A DNA stretch of 64,000 nt from Oxytricha trifallax (GCA_000711775.1 ARYC01017132.1:1-64000), one strand, 5' to 3'. Positions 1 to 11,690 are shown, counted from the first letter of the stretch. Numbers and translations are program-made. The notes: generated from the sequence alone by a model not told the origin.

Positions 1-689
1 AGTAACCTAAGCAATAATAGTCATTATACCCTAAACGCTAATTTACTTTAAACTTTAATTCAACTAAATTACCTTAATTAACCAAAGTGGTTATCACACT
101 AAAAGAGTGATTAAAAGTAAAGCAATGCTCTAATTAAACCTAAGAGTCTCTCTCATTCAAATAATTATAAATTATGGTAATGGCAGTAATAGTTTGTATT
201 AGCAAAAAAGTAAAATCAGTTCTACCTACCCAGTCATTATTATACAAAAAATATTATAAAACCTAATAAGAGTACCAGATGCAAGAGTGCACTATTTGTT
301 CTGTAAATTATTTTGCCTAAGATTATTGGAGATTTGGATAATTACTTTAAGATTATCAAACTGATTGTAAATAATCATTTCCTTGATTCTAAACAACATT
401 TACCTATAAAAAGAATTAAAATTATTTTGGATCTGATTTGATAAAATTCTTGAGAGCTCTCCAATGATTGCGCGCATTTCGATTCTACTGATTTCCTATG
501 ATTAAAAAGATTAAAGAAAAATACTTAGCCTAATAATTATTTTGTTGATTTGTTTCCTCTGATTCTGACTACTGATCCTGCCATTCTGACTGTAATTTAT
601 TGATTTCTCTGATCCTAGAACTTACCATTTTTTAAAAATTATACAAATCAGGATGAGTTTCTTCGTGCTTCCCCTTGGTACACACCAGT

Positions 690-870
690 GAATCAAAGCT
701 TCCAATATCTATTGATTCAAAGATGTGAAGGTTGGCTACTGCTCAGCTAGCGTCTTCCAGTACCCACTAGTGAGAGGGAAATCCGAGCAAGACGAATAAA
801 ATCTTCCAATATAATTTAAGCATCCTCACCCCGCAATCCAGTCAAAAAAAAGCTTCCAGTATCATTTAGT
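690..870. repeat. CTTCCARTA repeat cluster, left arm
   Basis: Four copies of the 9-mer CTTCCARTA, near 700, 755, 813 and 860, spaced 45-60 bp. The mirrored copies in the right arm read TAYTGGAAG, with TGG at 7206, 7257, 7317 and 7362. The spacing is irregular. They may be protein-binding sites near the outer part of the arm; function is unknown. Confidence 0.5.
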
Positions 871-904
871 TGACCACCCGAAACTCATCCTAAATTAATT
901 ATGA

Positions 905-1366
905 CACTGCTTCGCTTAAGTAGGATTTGCACCACCACTCATTTAAACATTCTAGTAGTTGAAAAGCAGCGATTAAGAGCTACTTGATTTTTATTTGAGT
1001 AACTCAGAGATTTTAATTTTTTTGATTTTGATTTTTGATAATCTATCTCAAAGTAAGACCTTAGATTTGAAAGTAAATAAACTTTTGGTAAACAAGAACA
1101 TTTACTTATTTATCTTACTGCTCTAAGTAAGCAGATCATTAGATATTGAATTAAAAGCTTTCTCTGGTTCTAAAATCATAGAGCTACTAAAATTCTAAAG
1201 TATAGTGGAAAAAAATTGCAAAATATAATTAATGATTTCTCTAAATTATCAAAATCTCCTATACACTTAGCTATCCAAGCATATACAGTAGTTGACTTAT
1301 GCTCTTACAGAAAGTAGAGCATGTCATCTTTTTGATTTGATAATTGATTAATTTAGGAACTGCTGA
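905..1366 (+). CDS. Possible ORF of about 153 codons, palindrome left arm
   Basis: Read with TAA/TAG as Gln, this frame is open for 153 codons to a TGA. The preceding in-frame codon is also TGA and there is no ATG near the 5' end, so the start is unknown. An alternative ATG at 901 lies in another frame and stops after about 30 codons. The protein would be Gln/Leu/Ile-rich with no domain I recognise. It is repeated in the right arm. It could be chance, because TGA is the only stop in this code. Confidence 0.35.
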
Positions 1367-1654
1367 ACTTTCAGAGGTTGGGGCTTTCAGTGCTAAACTC
1401 TAAAGTAGAGAGATTTTCAATAAAGTTTGTAAATAACAACTTATACTCTTGAATGGAGGGTATCCAACCATAGGCTGCGGCTGGACCCTAATGCTCCCGA
1501 GTAGAAGGAGCATGTTAGATATTGGCTATGATAAAAGTTAGGAAGGAGTCTTAAGTTAGGGCAGCAAAAAATCAAGAGGCAAAAGTTTGATTTTTGCTCA
1601 AATTTGCGAAATTTTAATGTGATAATGAATTATGAAATTCGCTGGCTTAAATAG

Positions 1655-1925
1655 GCCTGGAACCATACAATCTGGAGTCATACAGCTGGATTCATACAAC
1701 TGGAGCTGTACAACTTGGATTCTTACAACCTAAGATTGAGTCTTGCATATTTTGTATCTAATGCAGCTATACAACTTTATGTTGAGCAATTAACATACGC
1801 AGCGATTTCTTAATACACTTTTGCATGAATTTTTGAGATATCTTCAGGATATCTTCCTGGAACCATACAACCTGGAGATATCTTCAGGATATCTTCATCT
1901 GGAACCATACAACCTTAGAGTGGAT
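1655..1925. repeat. Short-repeat cluster (GGTTGTATGGTTCCAG family), left arm
   Basis: A run of imperfect 14-17 bp units, CTGGAACCATACAAC and variants (CTGGAGTCATACAG, CTGGATTCATACAA), lies at 1655-1740. A second block at 1830-1925 alternates the unit with two copies of GATATCTTCAGGATATC, a perfect 6-bp inverted repeat (GATATC) around a 5-bp spacer. The same units occur at 2505-2570, in mirrored positions in the right arm, and inside the transposase gene at 11440-11690. They may be recombination or transposase-binding modules. Confidence 0.75.
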
Positions 1926-2375
1926 TCTTACAACTTAGCATCTATAATTCGACTAAACCACCTCAAATAGAACTCTATCACTTATATATGATGTTGCTAT
2001 ACTCTATTGCATTGATTGGAGGTGTTATGGAGATATAGTGATTAGAAGGGGTAAGAAATGACAAGTTTGACTTTAGAGAGGTTTTTGACTTCTTAACCAT
2101 AGTATTGCTAAGAATTTAGGTCTATTCTCAAACCAAAGACCAATTGACTTAACATACCCAACTCTCACCTAATCATGCCAAACCCATCCAAATCATCATT
2201 AATCATATCAGAGGCATCGAAAACATCATTAGAGTTGAAGTCAGAGCTCTTAGGCAAAAATCGATGTTTCAAGATAGAGACTCAAACTGTTGGTTTGAAA
2301 GCTGTTATAAACTGTCATGAAATACTAAGAATTTTTCAAGTTTGACCTCTCATATTCTAACCTATAGACATCAGA

Positions 2376-2654
2376 TCAGCTTGTATTAGCACTTTTATCT
2401 ACATCACTGTTGTAGTATATCATATCAATGTAGTAAGGCTCGTCAATCATAAAGTAAGCAGAGCTATTAGCAATATTCTCGAAAATTTTCACAAGCCTTG
2501 AAATTTGAGATATCTTCAGGGTATCTTCCTGGAACCATACAATCTGAGGGTGGAGCCATACAACCTTAAAACCCAAAATTTGATAAAATCTCATAATAAT
2601 GCAAAATTTATGCCTGATATAAGTGGATATGAATACTGCAATCGATTGCTGCAT
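2376..2654 (-). CDS. Small ORF (92 aa) overlapping the short repeat, left arm
   Basis: The frame opens with ATG and stops at TGA after 92 codons. Its middle is translated from one copy of the dispersed short repeat (residues about 29-50, including EDTLKIS), followed by a more ordinary stretch ending in DVDKSANTS. After the TGA the same frame continues open for about 40 codons, so the stop could be a mutation. The right-arm counterpart has lost the frame through an indel in the repeat. No family recognised; it may be a remnant of a larger element protein. Confidence 0.4.
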   Translation of the reverse strand: MQQSIAVFISTYIRHKFCIIMRFYQILGFKVVWLHPQIVWFQEDTLKISQISRLVKIFENIANSSAYFMIDEPYYIDMIYYNSDVDKSANTS

Positions 2655-2781
2655 TATCTAGTCATTTAGTAGAGTGCAATCGTAAAGTAGAATAGAAGAG
2701 TAAATTAGATTAAAGAGTATAGTGCAAGAGATTAGGTTGTGAATGTATTAGGGAAGGGATTATTAATAGTTTGCGAATTAG

Positions 2782-3045
2782 TCACTGACAGTTGTTTAAG
2801 AACGCGATTTCATCCTTAAGGTGCATGATATGTCTTGGGTAGTCTGCTTCAATCATGCCTAAGAGTTCATTAGCAACATCTTTGATAGTGATCTTGCCAG
2901 ACCAGAGTTGTTGCACTTAGACATAGCCTCGTCCAATTCTTGCATAGCACAATGAATCGAAATTTTTATTATCATTCAATTGGTTGAATATAGATTTGCT
3001 CAACTTATTGCACCATCCTAAGAATTGCTTTATAAGAGCAATCAT
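2782..3045 (-). CDS. Unknown 87-aa protein, left arm
   Basis: ATG to TGA, 88 codons including the stop, with TAA used as Gln. Codon content is normal for a protein: mixed charged and hydrophobic residues, with aromatic and Cys residues such as FLGWCNKL near the N-terminus and LWSGKITIKDVANELLG in the middle. I recognise no family. The right arm carries what appears to be the same sequence, while adjacent intergenic DNA differs. It lies about 24 bp from another ORF read on the same strand (3069-3350); the pair could be an operon-like remnant of one longer protein. Confidence 0.5.
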
Positions 3046-3068
3046 TCTGATATTAATGTTGTCTCATT

Positions 3069-3350
3069 TCAAATGAAGCAAGCTTTGATATACCAAGTCA
3101 TGAAAACTAATTGCTGCTGCGCAACAAAAGTAGTAGAATTGCAAACAACCTTTGTAATAGCAAATGTTTCCAAACTTAATTTATGCACAATTGTCTCATT
3201 TTCGTTTCTCTCAAATAAACAAAATGCATCTTCTACTCTGAATACTCTGAATGCTCTGCAACTCTCTTCTAAGTTCTTGCTATGTATTGAAATGCTTATT
3301 AGCCTCTATTTTAGTTCAAGATGACAAATCTCTCTCATTATAAGTTTCAT
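3069..3350 (-). CDS. Unknown 93-aa protein, left arm
   Basis: ATG to TGA in the ciliate code, with a second in-frame Met four codons later. The product is mixed in composition and includes a central ETIVHKLSLETFAITKVV stretch and a C-terminal MTWYIKACFI. It is repeated in the right arm; the inner 300 bp are identical between arms. Function unknown. Confidence 0.5.
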
Positions 3351-4015
3351 TTGTGAGAAACTTAAATTATATGTAAATTTGGGCATTTTGCATTAATCAA
3401 CATTGAGCAAGCATGATCAATCAATTGATCAAGAACTATCAATAAATTGCTCTATATAGTTTGAAGAACACTGCTTAGGACAACTGCAAGGATATTGTTT
3501 CGTTTATTAATCAATCAATTATTTTATTGATAATGATTTTATCGCTACACTGCATCACTCGCTGATTTAAGTTTGACTGTGATTAAACTTTTGCTAACGC
3601 TTGCTAAGATTAGATAGCTAGCGTCGCAATCATTGAATTTGAGAATATCGTTCATATTATAAATCAGTTGCATTGCAAGACAAACTTTTCAGATATGTGA
3701 ACTATTGGTCATTGATTGCTTGCATCACTTTCATATTTTTAGCACTAAGTTAATTTTTAATATATAATACTATTAAATTTTGCATCATTGCTTATATATT
3801 TTCAATCAAAATTTAAATAATAAATTAACATGCATTAATAATTAATGGCAGAAGAATCAAAGACTGCGCAGTTTTTATTGCAATAGTTAAATTTTTGTTT
3901 GATTTTATGCTTCATTTTAGATTGATCCTGAGTATGCTGAATTTCAGTCGCGGAATAGCATAGCACTAAATATTATGAATAAATTTGATTTTACTATATG
4001 TTTTTATTTAAAGCA

Positions 4016-4049
4016 GCCTGCGGAAGATCCAATACTGTATGTTGGGTCT
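4016..4049. other. Spacer (hinge) of the 8-kb palindrome
   Basis: These 34 bases separate the two arms. The flanking arm ends are TTATTTAAAGCA and its complement TGCTTTAAATAA. The spacer has no obvious internal symmetry and is slightly GC-richer than the surrounding DNA. Confidence 0.85.
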
Positions 4050-4714
4050 TGCTTTAAATAAAAACATATAGTAAAATCAAATTTATTCATAATATTTAGT
4101 GCTATGCTATTCCGCGACTGAAATTCAGCATACTCAGGATCAATCTAAAATGAAGCATAAAATCAAACAAAAATTTAACTATTGCAATAAAAACTGCGCA
4201 GTCTTTGATTCTTCTGCCATTAATTATTAATGCATGTTAATTTATTATTTAAATTTCGATTGAAAATATATAAGCAATGATGCAAAGTTTAATAGTATTA
4301 TATATTAAAAATTAACTTAGCGCTAAAAATATGAAAGTGATGCAAGCAATCAATGACCAATAGTTCACATATCTGAAAAGTTTGTCTTGCAATGCAACTG
4401 ATTTATAATATGAACGATATTCTCAAATTCAATGATTGCGACGCTAGCTATCTAATCTTAGCAAGCGTTAGCAAAAGTTTAATCACAGTCAAACTTAAAT
4501 CAGCGAGTGATGCAGTGTAGCGATAAAATCATTATCAATAAATAATTGATTGATTAATAAACGAAAACAATATCCTTGCAGTTGTCCTAAGCAGTGTTCT
4601 TCAAACTATATAGAGCAATTTATTGATGGTTCTTGATCAATTGATTGATCATGCTTGCTCAATGTTGATTAATGCAAAATGCCCAAATTTACATATAATT
4701 TAAGTTTCTCACAA

Positions 4715-4996
4715 ATGAAACTTATAATGAGAGAGATTTGTCATCTTGAACTAAAATAGAGGCTAATAAGCATTTCAATACATAGCAAGAACTTAGAAGA
4801 GAGTTGCAGAGCATTCAGAGTATTCAGAGTAGAAGATGCATTTTGTTTATTTGAGAGAAACGAAAATGAGACAATTGTGCATAAATTAAGTTTGGAAACA
4901 TTTGCTATTACAAAGGTTGTTTGCAATTCTACTACTTTTGTTGCGCAGCAGCAATTAGTTTTCATGACTTGGTATATCAAAGCTTGCTTCATTTGA
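4715..4996 (+). CDS. Unknown 93-aa protein, right arm
   Basis: Mirror copy of 3069-3350 with the same start, length and TGA stop. The next ORF (5020) follows after 23 bp. An antisense open frame over the same DNA is taken as a shadow. Confidence 0.5.
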
Positions 4997-5019
4997 AATG
5001 AGACAACATTAATATCAGA

Positions 5020-5283
5020 ATGATTGCTCTTATAAAGCAATTCTTAGGATGGTGCAATAAGTTGAGCAAATCTATATTCAACCAATTGAATGATAATAAA
5101 AATTTCGATTCATTGTGCTATGCAAGAATTGGACGAGGCTATGTCTAAGTGCAACAACTCTGGTCTGGCAAGATCACTATCAAAGATGTTGCTAATGAAC
5201 TCTTAGGCATGATTGAAGCAGACTACCCAAGACATATCATGCACCTTAAGGATGAAATCGCGTTCTTAAACAACTGTCAGTGA
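5020..5283 (+). CDS. Unknown 87-aa protein, right arm
   Basis: Mirror copy of 2782-3045, with the same open frame and TGA stop. The central motif LWSGKITIKDVANELLG is intact. No recognised family. Confidence 0.5.
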
Positions 5284-5407
5284 CTAATTCGCAAACTATT
5301 AATAATCCCTTCCCTAATGCATTCACAACCTAATCTCTTGCACTATACTCTTTAATCTAATTTACTCTTCTATTATACTTTGTGATTGCACTCTACTAAA
5401 TGACTAG

Positions 5408-5690
5408 ATAATGCAGCAATCGATTGCAGTATTCATATGCACTTATATCAGGCATAAATTTTGCATTATTATGAGATTTTATTAAATTTTGGGTTTTAAG
5501 GTTGTATGGTTCCACCTTAGGCTGTATGGTTCCAGGAAGATATCCTGAAGATATCTCAAATTTCAAGGCTTGTGAAAATTTTCGAGAATATTGCTAATAG
5601 CTCTGCTTACTTTATGATTGACGAGCCTTACTACATTGATATGATATACTACAACAGTGATGTAGATAAAAGTGCTAATACAAGCTGATC
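5408..5690 (+). pseudogene. Right-arm copy of the 92-aa ORF, frame lost
   Basis: The start ATG and first 45 or so codons match the left-arm copy. Differences in the short-repeat segment (about 5500-5530) then shift the frame into a TGA. The downstream part, including the DEPYYIDMIYYN stretch, is still readable in another frame. Frames downstream (about 5690-6130) read as plausible protein in pieces separated by TGA codons. Confidence 0.4.
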
Positions 5691-6124
5691 TGATGTCTAT
5701 AGGTTAGAATATGAGAGGTCAAACTTGAAAAATTCTTAGTATTTCATGACAGTTTATAACAGCTTTCAAACCAACAGTTTGAGTCTCTATCTTGAAACAT
5801 CGATTTTTGCCTAAGAGCTCTGACTTCAACTCTAATGATGTTTTCGATGCCTCTGATATGATTAATGATGATTTGGATGGGTTTGGCATGATTAGGTGAG
5901 AGTTGGGTATGTTAAGTCAATTGGTCTTTGGTTTGAGAATAGACCTAAATTCTTAGCAATACTATGGTTAAGAAGTCAAAAACCTCTCTAAAGTCAAACT
6001 TGTCATTTCTTACCCCTTCTAATCACTATACCTCCATAACACCTCCAATCAATGCAATAGAGTATAGCAACATCATATATAAGTGATAGAGTTCTATTTG
6101 AGGTGGTTTAGTCGAATTAGAGAT

Positions 6125-6412
6125 GCTAAGTTGTAAGAATCCACTCTAAGGTTGTATGGTTCCAGATGAAGATATCCTGAAGATATCTCCAGGTTGTATG
6201 GTTCCAGGAAGATATCCTGAAGATATCTCAAAAATTCATGCAAAAGTGTATTAAGAAATCGCTGAGTATGTTAATTGCTCAACATAAAGTTGTATAGCTG
6301 CATTAGATACAAAATATGCAAGACTCAATCTTAGGTTGTAAGAATCCAAGTTGTACAGCTCCAGTTGTATGAATCCAGCTGTATGACTCCAGATTGTATG
6401 GTTCCAGGCCTA
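6125..6412. repeat. Short-repeat cluster, right arm
   Basis: Mirror of 1655-1925. It contains two GATATCCTGAAGATATC modules and a run of GGTTGTATGGTTCCAG-type units, degenerating towards 6412. Confidence 0.75.
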
Positions 6413-6697
6413 TTTAAGCCAGCGAATTTCATAATTCATTATCACATTAAAATTTCGCAAATTTGAGCAAAAATCAAACTTTTGCCTCTTGATTTTTTGC
6501 TGCCCTTACTTAAGACTCCTTCCTAACTTTTATCATAGCCAATATCTAACATGCTCCTTCTACTCGGGAGCATTAGGGTCCAGCCGCAGCCTATGGTTGG
6601 ATACCCTCCATTCAAGAGTATAAGTTGTTATTTACAAACTTTATTGAAAATCTCTCTACTTTAGAGTTTAGCACTGAAAGCCCCAACCTCTGAAAGT

Positions 6698-7159
6698 TCA
6701 GCAGTTCCTAAATTAATCAATTATCAAATCAAAAAGATGACATGCTCTACTTTCTGTAAGAGCATAAGTCAACTACTGTATATGCTTGGATAGCTAAGTG
6801 TATAGGAGATTTTGATAATTTAGAGAAATCATTAATTATATTTTGCAATTTTTTTCCACTATACTTTAGAATTTTAGTAGCTCTATGATTTTAGAACCAG
6901 AGAAAGCTTTTAATTCAATATCTAATGATCTGCTTACTTAGAGCAGTAAGATAAATAAGTAAATGTTCTTGTTTACCAAAAGTTTATTTACTTTCAAATC
7001 TAAGGTCTTACTTTGAGATAGATTATCAAAAATCAAAATCAAAAAAATTAAAATCTCTGAGTTACTCAAATAAAAATCAAGTAGCTCTTAATCGCTGCTT
7101 TTCAACTACTAGAATGTTTAAATGAGTGGTGGTGCAAATCCTACTTAAGCGAAGCAGTG
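6698..7159 (-). CDS. Right-arm copy of the 153-codon ORF
   Basis: Mirror image of 905-1366, with the same open frame and the same TGA end. The compared stretches look the same in both arms, including the long T-rich run. Function unknown. Confidence 0.35.
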
Positions 7160-7194
7160 TCATAATTAATTTAGGATGAGTTTCGGGTGGTCAA

Positions 7195-7372
7195 CTAAAT
7201 GATACTGGAAGCTTTTTTTTGACTGGATTGAGGGGGTGAGAATGCTTAAAATATATTGGAAGATTTTATTCGTTCTTGCTCGGAGATCCCTCTCACTAGT
7301 GGGTACTGGAAGACGCTAGCTGAGCAGTAGCCAACCTTCACATCTTTGAATCAATAGATATTGGAAGCTTTG
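7195..7372. repeat. TAYTGGAAG repeat cluster, right arm
   Basis: Mirror of the cluster at 690-870. Four copies are spaced 51, 60 and 45 bp. The surrounding 7130-7400 stretch is GC-richer than its neighbours and I see no convincing reading frame in it. Confidence 0.5.
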
Positions 7373-8157
7373 ATTCACTGGTGTGTACCAAGGGGAAGCA
7401 CGAAGAAACTCATCCTGATTTGTATAATTTTTAAAAAATGGTAAGTTCTAGGATCAGAGAAATCAATAAATTACAGTCAGAATGGCAGGATCAGTAGTCA
7501 GAATCAGAGGAAACAAATCAACAAAATAATTATTAGGCTAAGTATTTTTCTTTAATCTTTTTAATCATAGGAAATCAGTAGAATCGAAATGCGCGCAATC
7601 ATTGGAGAGCTCTCAAGAATTTTATCAAATCAGATCCAAAATAATTTTAATTCTTTTTATAGGTAAATGTTGTTTAGAATCAAGGAAATGATTATTTACA
7701 ATCAGTTTGATAATCTTAAAGTAATTATCCAAATCTCCAATAATCTTAGGCAAAATAATTTACAGAACAAATAGTGCACTCTTGCATCTGGTACTCTTAT
7801 TAGGTTTTATAATATTTTTTGTATAATAATGACTGGGTAGGTAGAACTGATTTTACTTTTTTGCTAATACAAACTATTACTGCCATTACCATAATTTATA
7901 ATTATTTGAATGAGAGAGACTCTTAGGTTTAATTAGAGCATTGCTTTACTTTTAATCACTCTTTTAGTGTGATAACCACTTTGGTTAATTAAGGTAATTT
8001 AGTTGAATTAAAGTTTAAAGTAAATTAGCGTTTAGGGTATAATGACTATTATTGCTTAGGTTACTTAATATAGTGTAGGAATTATTGATAATGTTATATA
8101 TCACCATCTCAGTTTCAAACCACTCTAAATTAATCACACTCAATCTTTTACTTGACA

Positions 8158-9114
8158 TCAAACTGTAAAGCTGACTGCTCCAACGTATTCTTAGGGTTCT
8201 GGCATTTCTTGCGAAGTCAACTGCTTTCTCACTTCTTCATCATACTTATTTATAGTCTTCCTGTATTCTCCCTTGATTTAACTATAAATTGCGCGTTAGC
8301 AATAGTTTGATTTAAATTCCTTACTCTACTTGAATTAGACTGTCATTATCAAAGCTGAAGAACCAACCATCAGAAGAATCTTCAGGATCAAGAAGTATAT
8401 ACACTTAGTGCATGTATGGGTCTTCCTTCTTGAATGGATAAATCCATACATTGTGAAATCCGCACCACTTATAGGTTACAGCAACAACTGGTTCGTTCTC
8501 TGCAACCTCCAAAATTACAACATTCTTGAAGCCTCTTTGCGGATCAACTTAAAACTTAAATGTGCGCTTGAATCGCTCGTCGATCACCTATACTTTGCGA
8601 ATGCATCAACATTGCTAAATTACTTGCCTTATATATTTCTAAGATGTATCCACCAGGTGCTTTAGATGAATGATTGAAAGTGAAGCAGTGCTGCTTCGTA
8701 GTTTTGCTTGACTTCATTCTTTGATATAATTATTGATTATAAAATAATAACTTATTAATAATAAAGCATCAATTGCGAGGTTGCATAAACCTCTTTGCAT
8801 ATTATATTGCTTAACAGTTGCAAATAATCAACATAATAATTCTAAGCTTGTTTAAGCTTGCAATGCATTGCTCAACCCATCTCTTATGTTTAAGCAGGTC
8901 TGTACCTGAAGTTCATGATTTCGATCACAAATTAGATAAGCTCTTAGTTGTCACCCAGGAATAGACCTTAGATTTATATGGTTCTGATAGTGTGAAAGGC
9001 AAGTTGAATGCCAAAGACGATTGTGTATTGCTCAAGTGACTGTTCCATGAATTGAAGCACTTAAGTTCCAGTGAGAACTTATCCTCGCGAATCTGTTATG
9101 AAGGAGCGCTGCAT
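8158..9114 (-). pseudogene. Unknown protein gene, divergent from the transposase; one frameshift and one in-frame TGA
   Basis: Read from ATG at 9114 with TAA/TAG as Gln, the frame runs about 80 codons (it contains FMEQSLEQYTIVFGIQLAFH), meets a TGA at 8872-8874, and continues in frame for about 95 codons to about 8590. There a 1-nt shift is needed to enter the next stretch (VIDERFKRTFKF...; later NVWIYPFKKEDPYMHQVY). A 43-nt intron at 8282-8324 (GTAAGG...TATAG on the coding strand) restores the final frame, which ends at a natural TGA (8158). Total about 300 residues. No family recognised. It shares a 174-bp upstream region with the transposase gene, so the two are probably parts of one element. 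The 1-nt shift could be a sequencing error; the TGA could be TGG mutated. Confidence 0.6.
8282..8324 (-). other. Spliceosomal intron, 43 nt
   Basis: On the minus strand it begins GTAAGG and ends TATAG. Removing it joins two open frames of the unknown gene and leads directly to a TGA stop, whereas reading through gives a shift. Confidence 0.6.
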
Positions 9115-9288
9115 TAGCAAGTTTGATAATTAATAATATTAACATAATATAATAGTCTTAAGATAGCTCGATATTAAGTTTAATATAAGCATGTAGTTAT
9201 AAGATTAATTTAAGCTATCAATGAAAATCTTGAATTTTAAAATATACTATAACACTAAGTTATTATATTAAATACTTCTAATTTAAAA
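9115..9288. promoter_or_regulatory. Divergent intergenic region
   Basis: 174 bp of AT-rich DNA separates the divergent starts at 9114 (minus) and 9289 (plus), so it must hold both promoters if the genes are expressed. No specific element is identified beyond AT-richness. Confidence 0.4.
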
Positions 9289-9720
9289 ATGAAAGCAGCG
9301 CTAAAATCAAATCTCCTTAGCGAGCAATCTGAATAACTATCGCAATCTTTGCAAGAGCTATCGCAACACTCGATCGTCAGCGACGATCATCTAAGCCAGT
9401 ATTTATTTCAAAACATCAAGCAAAGTTGAATCAAGGTTTAAGATAAGCAAATTACGAAGTGGGGACCTGTGATTTTAGGAAAGAATTTCGTGCAAGTGGT
9501 TGCTCCTGCAAAATATTCATACAATACAGGAATTCTGCTCAACTCTGGTGAGGTTCCTCCTCAAGTGGGTTCCTTGCAAGGAGGTTTGATCATATAGATG
9601 CCATTAGAAGGAATCGATGCATATTTGAAAGATGTTATAGATTTGAAGAGCTTGCTCAACGACGATTCCCTCTGCTAATACCTTGAGCAGTTCTTAAATA
9701 ATTTTCGCAAATCAAAGTTG

Positions 9721-9773
9721 GTAAGTAGAATAATCTAAAATTTAAGAATAACTCTAATGCAAATTATATTTAG
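9721..9773 (+). other. Intron 1 of the DD34E transposase, 53 nt
   Basis: GTAAGTAGAATAATC at the 5' end and TTATATTTAG at the 3' end. Exon 1 is exactly 144 codons, so it is a phase-0 intron. Confidence 0.7.
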
Positions 9774-10847
9774 ATATCTGGATCTACTAAAGATAAGCAA
9801 TCAACGCAATTGATTCAAACTGGATTTCTATCTCTGATTTAAAATTCAAGGCAGCTAAACTCTAATCATCTTTAAGAAAGCAATCCCTATTTAAAGCCTC
9901 GAGAAGCAAAGCTTGCACATAAGCGACTTGAGATAGTAAGAATGTATATGGAAGATTAGTTGAAGCCAAAGTAAATTTCTAAGAAGTTGCGAGTGACAGC
10001 AGAGTTTGTATCAAGAACTGTTGAGAAGTTTAAGCATGAATTAAGAACTTAAGTATTGCCTCCTTAAGAACCTAAAAAATCTGGCAAGAGGAGGGAGAGA
10101 AATAATGAGCAGCTGGTTGCTGCAGTTGGCGAATGCATTGAGGAAGTTGGGATTTATCAATGCACTGGAAGAAATATACATAATAGATTGCAAGAAATGA
10201 AAACGAGTTCGCCATTATAGTATACATTCAAAGTGCCTTGCATCTCAACGATTCATAAAATTCTCAAGGAGTAGTTTCATTTGAAGTTTGGTAAGACAGA
10301 GGCGGCGAATATCAAATATAGAGATCCTGCTTATAATGGCAAGCGCTTATGGGTGAGTCGACTGTTATCATAGTTCTTAAGTGAAGATGCAGTAATTATA
10401 TCATTTGATGAAAGTAATTTCAGATCTGACTACTTGCCTCCTAAATAGTGGTCACTAAATTAAAAGAGTATTCTTGGCAAGAGGAGTGAGAGAGATACTA
10501 AACTCATCACAACCAAGAATCGCAGTAAAATCATCGCAGGCGATAAGGAGTTGCAGTATGGAGAGATGCTGCTTGGCAAGCAGTTGAATGATAAATAATT
10601 TTAGGAATCATCAAATGAATCGGATGCAGTTTCATTTATAAGATCAATAAATTTGCCTGCTTAAAATACTACTCAAAGCATTAAGCTTTAAGCTGCTGCT
10701 AATGCTTCGTTATCATCCAATCATCATTCACTATTGTAGACTAAAGCAAAACCAATTTCAAAATCTCATTCTAGTAATAGTAGTTTGACCAAGTTTGCAA
10801 AGCAATCTAATTTTTAGAAATCAGAGAAATCATCAAGCAGTTCTAAA

Positions 10848-10887
10848 GTAAGCGATTTGATCACATTTTTTATTGGATTATTTTTAG
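10848..10887 (+). other. Intron 2 of the DD34E transposase, 40 nt
   Basis: GTAAGCG at the 5' end and ATTTTTAG at the 3' end. Exon 2 is exactly 358 codons. Without splicing the frame changes and runs into TGA. Confidence 0.65.
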
Positions 10888-11439
10888 AAGTCAGTTCTTA
10901 TGCAAACTCCACCTCGTTAGAATTTGTAAGCTAAGCAGAAGCTGAATAAAAATTTATCTCCTATTCCTAAAGTGGAAGACAGTGCCCAAAACTAATCGAG
11001 TACTCTGAAGAAGTTCAGAAATATGAAGTTGCAGAGCACTGTCAAGAAAGTCACTTCGGATGATGAACAGATTAAACGAATTCATTCAGGGCTCACGCCA
11101 TTGATCGACCGAGTATCAAAACTAAAGTTGCAATCGACTTTGAAGAAATCAAGCAGGTCTTTGTTAAGTTCGAGATAGAGAGAAGTGATTCAGCTAACTC
11201 CTAGAAAGCTATCGCTCTCAGTATTAAGCAGCTCGAATATAGATGAGAGTAAGTACAAGAAGTTGAATTTGAAAGTTGATGGTTGTTGCATGATGATAGT
11301 CTATGATATGTTGGTTCTATTCTTGACTTTGGTAAACTATCCTATTGAACTGAGTTGGAGCGATTACTTATCTTTGATAGCATTAAGAGCGAGAGAGATG
11401 AAAGTCTAAAAGTAATCTCTTGAAATTATAGGATGATTT

Positions 11440-11690
11440 CAACTCCTATGCTAGATGAAGATACCCTGAAGATATCTCTTGGATTGGATGGTTCTGCTCT
11501 ATGATTGCATGAATCCGCGCTAAGGTTGTATGGATCCATGTAGTATGATTCCAGGTTGTATGGATCCAAGTTGTATCAATCCAAGTTGTATGGATCTGAA
11601 CTTACATTACAGGATTCAGCACTCAGGTTGTATGGTTCCAGATGAAGATACCCTGAAGATATCTCATGGTTGCATGGTTCCAGATTCCAC
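11440..11690 (+). repeat. Short-repeat cluster inside the transposase gene
   Basis: Two copies of the GAAGATACCCTGAAGATATCTC module (near 11457 and 11645) flank about eight GGTTGTATGGATCCA-type units. The same family occurs in both palindrome arms. It interrupts the protein between the first and second catalytic Asp. It may be an insertion, an intron-like segment or a site array used by the element. Confidence 0.7.

Larger units (their letters stand above)
1..8065. repeat. Giant inverted repeat (palindrome), two arms of about 4.0 kb
   Basis: Bases 1-4015 are repeated in reverse complement at 4050-8065 around a 34-bp non-palindromic spacer. The window starts inside or at the edge of the left arm, so the outer left boundary is unknown; on the right the match stops at 8065. 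The arms are not identical: substitutions and 1-7 bp indels occur every 50-100 bp in non-coding parts, for example about 8 differences over 3480-3830 versus 4235-4585. Several predicted coding stretches look identical between arms. The divergence argues against a trivial read-through artefact. Each arm carries at least four small ORFs and the same short-repeat clusters. I infer a head-to-head duplicated mobile element or a foldback transposon. Confidence 0.93.

Noticed and set aside
3025..3324. 99-codon ORF and its mirror at 4741-5040 (minus)
   Set aside because: Antisense to the 93-aa ORF, which has the better amino-acid composition and a TGA end; judged a shadow.
1..8065. The 8-kb palindrome as an assembly, hairpin-adapter or amplification artefact
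   Set aside because: The arms differ by scattered substitutions and indels at about 1%, with mirrored compensating lengths, which a simple read-through of one molecule would not give. It cannot be excluded without raw reads.
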